NCBI GenBank assembly: GCA_001789355.1
Contig: MFZI01000083.1
Span: 1 to 12,552, forward strand
Direction of reading: 5' to 3'
Length of the DNA: 12,552 nucleotides
From: Candidatus Roizmanbacteria bacterium RIFCSPHIGHO2_01_FULL_39_8
GTDB taxonomy: Bacteria > Patescibacteriota > Microgenomatia > UBA1406 > GWC2-37-13
Shown here: positions 8,028-12,552 of the stretch, piece by piece
How positions within the stretch are numbered: the stretch's first letter is position 1
Layout of the letters: each line of letters starts with the position of its first letter
The notes under the pieces: generated by a model
The model's database searches: none
What the model was told of the DNA's origin: nothing
The model's input: only the letters and a program-made list of their open reading frames with translations
Position numbers and translations under genes: made by a program

Positions 8028-8301
8028 TAAAAAGGAAGAATATTTGGGCATTGACAGTGACGGTACAGTTAAAAAAATAGCTCAAAATTCTTTACAAAAG
8101 CCGTCTTCTAAAGAAAAGCCCTTAAATCTAAGTTACTTAAATGTAGGTTACTATTTAGTTATTCCTCTATTATTAGGGGTTTTTTTGGGCTTTGCTTTAG
8201 ATAGTTGGCTTAAAACGAAACCGCTCTTTGTAAGTTTAGGAATTATGGTTGGGACGATAGCCTGTTTTTACAATTTGCTAAAACTTTTGAAGAATGAATA
8301 A
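8008..8301 (+). CDS. ATP synthase assembly/accessory protein AtpI/AtpZ family
   Basis: This small membrane protein heads the ATP synthase operon. AtpI/AtpZ-type proteins are accessory and have been linked to c-ring assembly or Mg2+/Ca2+ transport. About 45 hydrophilic N-terminal residues precede two hydrophobic helices, YYLVIPLLLGVFLGFALDSW and VSLGIMVGTIACFYNLLKLL. The second is followed by a short charged end (KNE). The two-helix pattern with a DSWLKTKPLF turn fits the family better than any fold I can name. The start is uncertain: TTG 7999 overlaps the dnaE stop, ATG 8008 has no clear ribosome site, and TTG 8044 has AAGGA 7 nt upstream but lies just after the promoter. ATG 8008 is chosen as the conventional start, giving 97 aa. 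The stop overlaps atpB by 8 bp. Confidence 0.75.
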   Translation: MNVNDTIKKEEYLGIDSDGTVKKIAQNSLQKPSSKEKPLNLSYLNVGYYLVIPLLLGVFLGFALDSWLKTKPLFVSLGIMVGTIACFYNLLKLLKNE

Positions 8302-9040
8302 AGGACCGCATATTAGTATCAGACCAGAGACACTTTTTAGCATTGGTAATTTTCATGTTACAAATACCTATTTCACATCACTTATTGTTATCGCATGTTT
8401 TGTAGCCATTGCAATCTTCTATAGATCTCAAATCGGCAAGGAAAAAAAACCGCTTTTCTTTTATTTAATTCATTTCATATTCAGTGGTATCTATAATTTT
8501 TTTCAGACAGTTGTAGGAGAAAAAATAACCTATCTTTTTACTTTACTCGGATCCCTATTTCTGTATATTTTGTTGTTAAACTGGTTTGGTCTCTTGCCAG
8601 GAGTCGGAAGTGTTTTAGTACGAGTTAAGGAAGGTCATGAGTATGTCCTCGCTCCCCTTTTACGGGGAAACACAACTGATCTCAATACTACTCTAGCTTT
8701 GGCACTCGTAGCTTTCACAGCGACTCAATATTACGGTTTCAAATTGCTTGGACCAAAAGAATATCTGGGAAAATTTTTTAATTTTTCCAGCCCGATAGCA
8801 ATATTTACCGGCTTATTAGAATTGGTATCTGAATTTTCTCGCATTATTTCGTTTGCTTTCAGACTTTTTGGTAATATATTTGCAGGAGAAGTCATCCTAG
8901 TAATAATTGCTTTTCTTGTGCCCATTTTGGTTTCGTTTCCTTTTTTTCTGTTAGAGATCTTTGTAGGTTTTATTCAAGCTTTTGTTTTTGCAATGTTGAC
9001 TGCGGTATTCATTAATTTAGCCGCTACAAAAGCTCACTAG
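8294..9040 (+). CDS. atpB: ATP synthase F0 subunit a
   Basis: Subunit a forms the two proton half-channels against the c-ring in the membrane. The 248-residue product has five or six hydrophobic helices. The essential arginine is Arg190 in SFAFRLFGNIFAGE (186-199), equivalent to E. coli Arg210. TTDLNTTLALAL (127-138) is the conserved segment before the central helices. The last helix keeps Glu221 and Gln228 (LEIFVGFIQAFVFAMLTAVF), placed like the polar channel residues of other a subunits. The ATG lies inside the end of the preceding gene, so translation is probably coupled; no strong Shine-Dalgarno site is visible. Confidence 0.95.
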   Translation: MNKGPHISIRPETLFSIGNFHVTNTYFTSLIVIACFVAIAIFYRSQIGKEKKPLFFYLIHFIFSGIYNFFQTVVGEKITYLFTLLGSLFLYILLLNWFGLLPGVGSVLVRVKEGHEYVLAPLLRGNTTDLNTTLALALVAFTATQYYGFKLLGPKEYLGKFFNFSSPIAIFTGLLELVSEFSRIISFAFRLFGNIFAGEVILVIIAFLVPILVSFPFFLLEIFVGFIQAFVFAMLTAVFINLAATKAH

Positions 9041-9075
9041 GTAAATAGTAAAGATTAAAAATTAAGTAGTATAAA
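9041..9075 (+). repeat. Degenerate heptamer tract filling the atpB-atpE gap
   Basis: The 35 nt after the atpB stop step as GTAAATA, GTAAAGA, TTAAAAA, TTAAGTA, GTATAAA. Positions 2, 3 and 7 of the unit (T, A, A) are identical in all five units, and positions 4 and 5 match in four of five. The tract ends where the Shine-Dalgarno region of atpE begins. AT-rich sequence makes chance similarity likely, so this is tentative. Confidence 0.35.
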
Positions 9076-9076
9076 G

Positions 9077-9084
9077 AGGAGGTG
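9077..9084 (+). promoter_or_regulatory. Strong Shine-Dalgarno site for atpE
   Basis: AGGAGGTG is a near-perfect anti-16S match and sits 7 nt before the atpE ATG. It is much stronger than any other ribosome site in the window. This suits subunit c, needed in about 8 to 15 copies per enzyme against one copy of subunit a. Confidence 0.85.
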
Positions 9085-9091
9085 TTTTTAG

Positions 9092-9319
9092 ATGTCACCC
9101 GAAGCAGTAAAATTATTAGCAACAGCGCTCGCAATCGGTCTTGGAGTTATAGGGCCTGGAATCGGCATTGGAATAATAGGCGGAAAGGCAGTGGAGGCGA
9201 TGGGAAGAAACCCAGAGGCAGAATCGACTATCAGAAATACGATGATTTTAGGTATAGTGTTCGCAGAATCGTTGGCAATTTTCGCCTTGGTCATTGCATT
9301 TATATTACGATTTATTTAA
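9092..9319 (+). CDS. atpE: ATP synthase F0 subunit c
   Basis: This proteolipid forms the rotating c-ring. The 75 residues form two membrane helices joined by the polar loop GRNPEAE (38-44). Helix 1 carries the glycine-rich packing motif (GPGIGIGIIGG, 21-31). Helix 2 carries the ion-binding carboxylate Glu59 in FAESLAIFALV. At the place of the Na+-ligand Gln32 of Ilyobacter c there is Ile26, and the later Tyr is Phe, so proton coupling is more likely, though Ser60 follows the Glu as in Na+ rings. There is no signal-like N-terminus. The strong ribosome site upstream implies high expression. Open frames overlapping it in other phases are shadows. Confidence 0.96.
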   Translation: MSPEAVKLLATALAIGLGVIGPGIGIGIIGGKAVEAMGRNPEAESTIRNTMILGIVFAESLAIFALVIAFILRFI

Positions 9320-9328
9320 GGAATTAAG

Positions 9329-9832
9329 TTGAATTTTATGGAAAATCTAGGTATAGACGGAAAATTACTCATTGCGCAACTGATTAATTTTGGGATATTT
9401 TTCTTGCTTTTCGCCAAATTTATTTCCAAACCTTTCCTCAAATTTTTGCAACAGGAAAGGCGAAATGAAAAAGATAAAGAATCCCTTCTCGGTAAACTGA
9501 AAAAAGGTGAAGAAGAGTTAGGTCTACAGGAGAAAGAGATGAGAAATAAGATAAAAAAAGAAAGGAACGAAATTATCGAGAAATCTAAAGAGGAAGGACT
9601 TCGCCTACGTGAACAGATAGTTGCCGAAGCAAATAAAGACGCCGAGACACTCAAAAAAAAAGCAATGAAAGAAGTCGACGAGGAAAGGATCAAACTTCAT
9701 CAGGACGTTAAGAATAAAGTGGCTGACTTGAGTGTACTATTAGTTGAGAAGACACTGCAGCAAAATTTGGACGAGAATTCGAAAAAGAGGATAACCCAGT
9801 CCTTGTTAAAAAATTTGCCGGTGATTAAATGA
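9329..9832 (+). CDS. atpF: ATP synthase F0 subunit b
   Basis: Subunit b is the peripheral stalk that holds F1 against the membrane stator. One membrane helix (about residues 13-32, LLIAQLINFGIFFLLFAKFI) is followed by a long charged, Lys/Glu-rich coiled coil to about 125. A C-terminal segment (VADLSVLLVEKTLQQNLDENSKKRI) then matches the delta-contacting end of bacterial b subunits. The length of 167 aa is normal. The TTG start at 9329 is supported by AAGGA (9318-9322) at 6-nt spacing. The ATG at 9338 (MENLGIDGK) is the alternative and looks more like typical N-termini, but its spacing is 15 nt. The stop overlaps atpH as ATGA. Confidence 0.93.
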   Translation: MNFMENLGIDGKLLIAQLINFGIFFLLFAKFISKPFLKFLQQERRNEKDKESLLGKLKKGEEELGLQEKEMRNKIKKERNEIIEKSKEEGLRLREQIVAEANKDAETLKKKAMKEVDEERIKLHQDVKNKVADLSVLLVEKTLQQNLDENSKKRITQSLLKNLPVIK

Positions 9833-10110
9833 AAATAGATCCAACCATAAAAGAAGATCTGAAGGAATATTTCAAAGACAGGATGAGGCTGGTAAAAGAA
9901 AAGGTGATAATAACCTCAGCGTATGAGCTAAGCGATCAAGAGAAAAAAACTATTATTTCTTCACTTGGCTTACCGAATGGAAAGATTGAATACAAAGTAG
10001 ATACTAGGCTCGTTGCTGGAGTGATCATTACCTACGGATCAAAAATTATAGATGTTTCTCTGAAAGGTCAGTTACAAAATTTCAAACATATACTGTATGA
10101 AAGTGCTTGA
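9829..10110 (+). CDS. atpH: ATP synthase F1 subunit delta, C-terminal domain only
   Basis: Delta normally links the b stalk to the top of the alpha/beta head and is about 180 residues long. This product has 93. It lines up with only the last 80-odd residues of E. coli delta: a helix (YFKDRMRLVKEKVIITSAYELSDQE), then VDTRLVAGVIITYGSKIIDVSLKGQLQNF, the well-conserved VxGGVxxxxGxxxxDxSxxxxL region. The N-terminal six-helix bundle that binds alpha is absent. The ATG overlaps the atpF stop (ATGA) and the sequence upstream codes for b, so neither a missed start nor a frameshift explains the short form. The end overlaps atpA by 14 bp. The delta assignment is firm from sequence and position; the function of a half delta is inferred. 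Confidence 0.88.
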   Translation: MKIDPTIKEDLKEYFKDRMRLVKEKVIITSAYELSDQEKKTIISSLGLPNGKIEYKVDTRLVAGVIITYGSKIIDVSLKGQLQNFKHILYESA

Positions 10111-11590
10111 TGAATATCTAAAGACGATAGAAAAAGAACTTAACCAAACCAAGCGTGAAGTTAAAACCGAAGAGATAGGTTTCGTCAACGAAGTTCATGA
10201 TGGAGTCACTCTTCTCTCCGGATTACAAAATGTAACGTATGGGGAAATCATCGAGTTTCAAAGCGGAAGTCGAGGTTTAGTGATTGACCTTACTGAAGAG
10301 AGTGTGGGTGCAATTATTCTTGGAGACTACCTTAATATTAGGGAAGGAGACACTGCAAAAGCAACAGGGATGACTCTTTCTGTTCCGGTAAGCGGAGATC
10401 TTTTAGGGAGAGTTATTGATCCCATTGGTCAACCAGTCGACGGAAAAAATAAAATCAAGCCGGAAAAATTTAATCCAATAGAAAAAATTGCTCCCGGGGT
10501 AGTTTTTAGAAAACCGGTAGTGGTACCGGTGCAGACGGGAATAAAAGCTATTGATGCGCTTGTCCCAATAGGAAGAGGACAGAGAGAACTCATTATCGGA
10601 GACAGAGGAACGGGAAAGACAACTATAGCTCTGGATACAATCTTAAACCAGAAAAACGAAAATCTTATTTGCATTTATTGTGCGATCGGGCAGAAGAGAT
10701 CAAAAGTTGCTAGTACAGTGGAACTTCTCCGTAAGAGTGGTGCATTAGAGTATACGGTTGTAGTCACTGCTTCAGCCTCTGATTCAGCTACATTACAGTA
10801 CCTCGCGCCCTATGCAGCAAGCGCGATAGGCGAATACTTTATGGAGAAAGGAAAAGACGCTTTAGTAGTTTATGATGATTTGACGAAGCATGCCTGGGCT
10901 TATCGTCAGATTTCCCTGGTTTTGCGAAGGCCGGCAGGGAGAGAAGCATATCCTGGAGATATTTTTTATCTCCATTCGCGACTTCTGGAGCGTGCTTGCA
11001 GACTCAATGAAGAGATGGGTGGCGGTTCGCTCACTGCGCTTCCAATTATTGAGACTTTAGAAGGTGATCTCTCCGCTTATATTCCGACAAATGTCATCTC
11101 GATTACCGATGGACAGATTTCTCTCGAGACTGACCTTTTCAATGCAGGGGTTAGACCCGCAATAAACGTAGGATTGTCTGTTTCCCGCGTCGGTGCGAAT
11201 GCTCAAACTAAGGCGATGAAGCAGGTAGCCGGAAAATTGAAGCTTGATTTAGCCCAATATCGCGATATGGCGGCCTTTTCGCAATTTGAGTCGGATTTGG
11301 ATGAGCAAACTAAAAACTTCTTGAACAGAGGTGCACGGATGACGCAGATATTGAAACAAAAAAAGAATCATCCCTATAGCCTCGCCCAGGAAGTAGTGGT
11401 TATCTGGGCGGCTAGCAATGGGTATCTGGATAAATTGGCTCTCGATAAAGTCGAGGAATTCGAAAACAAGTTGTTGGATAACCTAAAAACCTCAGGCAAA
11501 CCCTTATTGGATAGAATTCAAAAAAATAAAAAACTTGAAGAAAAGGACGAGCAAGAATTAAAAAAAATTGTGTTGGATAATTTAGAATAA
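10097..11590 (+). CDS. atpA: ATP synthase F1 subunit alpha
   Basis: Alpha forms the non-catalytic nucleotide sites of the F1 hexamer and supplies the arginine finger to the beta sites. The N-terminal helix (VLDEYLKTIEKELNQ, 3-17) precedes the beta-barrel. The P-loop is GDRGTGKT (168-175), with Gly where GDRQTGKT is usual. CAIGQK (195-200) keeps the Gln typical of alpha in place of the catalytic Glu of beta. Walker B is DALVVYDD (254-261), and the arginine finger is Arg364 in GLSVSRVG. The helical C-terminal domain follows and contains a QFESDLDEQTKNFLNRGARM segment. The length of 497 aa is normal. It starts inside the end of atpH. A 113-bp spacer with a palindrome separates it from atpG. Confidence 0.97.
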   Translation: MKVLDEYLKTIEKELNQTKREVKTEEIGFVNEVHDGVTLLSGLQNVTYGEIIEFQSGSRGLVIDLTEESVGAIILGDYLNIREGDTAKATGMTLSVPVSGDLLGRVIDPIGQPVDGKNKIKPEKFNPIEKIAPGVVFRKPVVVPVQTGIKAIDALVPIGRGQRELIIGDRGTGKTTIALDTILNQKNENLICIYCAIGQKRSKVASTVELLRKSGALEYTVVVTASASDSATLQYLAPYAASAIGEYFMEKGKDALVVYDDLTKHAWAYRQISLVLRRPAGREAYPGDIFYLHSRLLERACRLNEEMGGGSLTALPIIETLEGDLSAYIPTNVISITDGQISLETDLFNAGVRPAINVGLSVSRVGANAQTKAMKQVAGKLKLDLAQYRDMAAFSQFESDLDEQTKNFLNRGARMTQILKQKKNHPYSLAQEVVVIWAASNGYLDKLALDKVEEFENKLLDNLKTSGKPLLDRIQKNKKLEEKDEQELKKIVLDNLE

Positions 11591-11595
11591 TACAT

Positions 11596-11674
11596 CATCC
11601 GAATCGATCCGAAGAGTTGATCTGCGAATCTTTTCGAATTTGCAAGATGACTTATTCGGATTAATTCGCCGATG
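11596..11674 (+). repeat. Large imperfect palindrome in the atpA-atpG spacer
   Basis: The left arm (11596-11611, CATCCGAATCGATCCG) pairs with the right arm (11657-11674, CGGATTAATTCGCCGATG) with two mismatches and a 2-nt bulge. Between them ATCTGCGAAT (11620-11629) pairs imperfectly with the segment at about 11636-11647, closing a loop near TCTTTTC. As RNA this would be one long imperfect hairpin in the atp transcript. No U-run follows, so it is not a classical intrinsic terminator. ATCCGAA occurs twice on the left (11597, 11607) and TTCGGAT twice on the right side (11655, 11690). Confidence 0.65.
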
Positions 11675-11696
11675 TTAAATTAGGATTTATTCGGAT
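11652..11696 (+). repeat. 10-bp direct repeat TTATTCGGAT, two copies
   Basis: Identical copies lie at 11652-11661 and 11687-11696, exactly 35 nt apart (five heptamers). The second copy ends 7 nt before the atpG ATG. The first forms part of the right arm of the palindrome. They may be operator-like or a remnant of the heptamer repeat family. Confidence 0.6.
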
Positions 11697-11703
11697 ATAT
11701 CAT

Positions 11704-12552
11704 ATGAATTTAAGACAGGTCAGAAAAAAAACTAAATCAATTCGGAATGTCAAGAAGATTACTAAAGCAATGCAGCTTGTGTCAGCGATAAAGATGAAGA
11801 AAGCACAAGCCATGGAGACGGAGGGGAGACCATATCGGGACACGCTTACTTCGGTAATCGAACGATTACTTCCAGGAGTAGATGAAAGTTCCTCATCTCT
11901 TCTTAATGAGTCTCTTGGGGACACCAATAAATCCTTAGTTATTTTCGTTTCCTCGAATAAGGGGCTGGCTGGATCTTTTCACGTCAACTTGTTCCGCTTT
12001 ATTGCAAAAAACGATACCGACTTTGCTAAGACAGATTTTATAACAGTTGGTACAAAGGGGAGTCAGTTTGTTAGTCGAATGGGTGGAAAAGTCCTGGCAG
12101 ATTTCTCTAAAGGGAGATTCCTAAACGAAGTATCGGCTATTTTCTCTCTTGCCCTGGAAAAATTCCTCGCAGGCGAGTATAAACGGATTTCCATTCTGTA
12201 TAACAAGTATATATCTGCATTCAGATCAGAACCTACAGAAGAGACGCTTTTGCCGATGCGCTGGAATGACAGAAAAGATGCAGAACGTGCGTTGAAGTTA
12301 GAATATACGATAGAACCTTCTCCACAGGAGATCATAGAACCATTGATCAAAAGCTATCTTGAGGAAAAAGTGAGAGGAGCACTCGTGAGCAGTGACGCCG
12401 TTGAACACGCATCGAGAATGTTGGCGATGAAGAATGCTACCGATAATGCAACAGACATTATTTACAATCTAACATTAATAGGTAATAAATTGAGACAAGA
12501 AAAAATAACGAATGAATTATTGGACATGATAACAGCGAAAGAAAGTGTTGGA
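11704..12552 (+). CDS. atpG: ATP synthase F1 subunit gamma, 3' end truncated by the window
   Basis: Gamma is the central rotor shaft of F1. The frame is open from the ATG at 11704 to the last base (283 codons, no stop), so the end lies just outside. The N-terminal helix LRQVRKKTKSIRNVKKITKAMQLVSAIKMKKAQ is typical of the family. It is followed by the Rossmann-like middle region with SLVIFVSSNKGLAGSFHVNLF and ISILYNKYISAF. The C-terminal helix contains EHASRMLAMKNATDNATDII and RQEKITNELLDMI, matching the conserved ending of bacterial gamma, so only a few residues should be missing. An in-frame TAA at 11662 rules out a much earlier start. CGGA (11692-11695) is at best a weak ribosome site. The order alpha then gamma predicts atpD (beta) and atpC (epsilon) next. 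Confidence 0.95.
   Translation, partial: MNLRQVRKKTKSIRNVKKITKAMQLVSAIKMKKAQAMETEGRPYRDTLTSVIERLLPGVDESSSSLLNESLGDTNKSLVIFVSSNKGLAGSFHVNLFRFIAKNDTDFAKTDFITVGTKGSQFVSRMGGKVLADFSKGRFLNEVSAIFSLALEKFLAGEYKRISILYNKYISAFRSEPTEETLLPMRWNDRKDAERALKLEYTIEPSPQEIIEPLIKSYLEEKVRGALVSSDAVEHASRMLAMKNATDNATDIIYNLTLIGNKLRQEKITNELLDMITAKESVG

Noticed and set aside
8051..8056. Perfect TTGACA inside atpI/Z
   Set aside because: No acceptable -10 lies at 16-18 bp; the sequence there is AAATAG-like. The pair at 7999-8027 is far better.
9070..9075. TATAAA before atpE as a possible -10
   Set aside because: Initiation from it would fall at about 9082, inside the Shine-Dalgarno site, and there is no -35.
9082..9327. 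81-codon + strand frame overlapping atpE
   Set aside because: It is out of phase with the clear subunit c gene, and its product is Arg/Ser/Asn-rich with no family resemblance.
9316..9693. 125-codon antisense frame opposite atpF
   Set aside because: Its Ser/Phe-rich product mirrors the Lys/Glu coiled coil of subunit b and is a shadow.
9829..10110. Short atpH as a frameshifted or mis-started normal delta gene
   Set aside because: The upstream bases encode the conserved C-terminus of subunit b up to the overlapping stop, so no delta N-terminal sequence is hidden there.
11596..11674. Palindrome as an intrinsic terminator after atpA
   Set aside because: No U-run follows the right arm, and atpG continues the operon on the same strand.
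1..12552. UGA recoding as in Gracilibacteria or Absconditabacteria
   Set aside because: TGA ends several genes at family-expected positions, and no gene needs an internal TGA.
1..12552. CRISPR array, tRNA, transposon or defence system
   Set aside because: No regularly spaced long repeats, cloverleaf-like segments, transposase or defence genes were recognised; gaps between genes total only a few hundred bases.

Overview
The window reads as a chromosomal segment of a reduced-genome, AT-rich bacterium, most likely a Candidate Phyla Radiation (Patescibacteria) member and perhaps a Microgenomates-type lineage. The grounds are the compact + strand layout with overlapping genes, weak or absent Shine-Dalgarno sites at most starts, an archaeal-looking AsnRS tail, a very short ATP synthase delta subunit, and A/C-rich repeat tracts that recall those I associate with such genomes. 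The lineage is inferred from style and has not been tested by phylogeny. TGA terminates several genes and never appears inside one, so the standard bacterial code applies and the TGA-recoding CPR lineages are unlikely.

Layout, all on the + strand: (1) 3-317, the 3' end of a CofE-like (F420-0:gamma-glutamyl ligase family) protein carrying an in-frame repeat tract. (2) 314-4771, an aminoacyl-tRNA module asnS-gatC-gatA-gatB, encoding AsnRS and the GatCAB amidotransferase, with a promoter between gatA and gatB. (3) 4772-8002, dnaE, the replicative DNA polymerase III alpha subunit. (4) 8008-12552, an F-type ATP synthase operon atpI/Z-atpB-atpE-atpF-atpH-atpA-atpG, cut by the window edge within a few codons of the expected end of atpG; atpD and atpC presumably follow. 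The atp operon has a good promoter, TTGACG-17-TACAAT, whose -35 overlaps the dnaE stop codon.

Working together, AsnRS charges tRNA-Asn directly, leaving GatCAB mainly to convert Glu-tRNA-Gln to Gln-tRNA-Gln. The atp genes give the membrane rotor (a, c), a peripheral stalk (b plus a minimal delta) and part of the F1 head (alpha, gamma).

The main non-gene signal is a set of short degenerate tracts with a 7-nt period. One lies inside the CofE-like gene (72-155, 12 heptamers = 84 nt) and one inside gatB (3734-3775, 6 heptamers = 42 nt). Both lengths are multiples of 21, so both keep the reading frame. A weaker tract fills the atpB-atpE gap (9041-9075). An imperfect palindrome between atpA and atpG (11596-11674) shares the word ATCCGAA/TTCGGAT with the first tract. 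The second notable point is that AtpH has only the C-terminal domain of subunit delta. I saw no tRNA, rRNA, CRISPR array, transposase or defence gene. No stretch longer than 300 bases lacks a gene; the longest gap is 113 bases.
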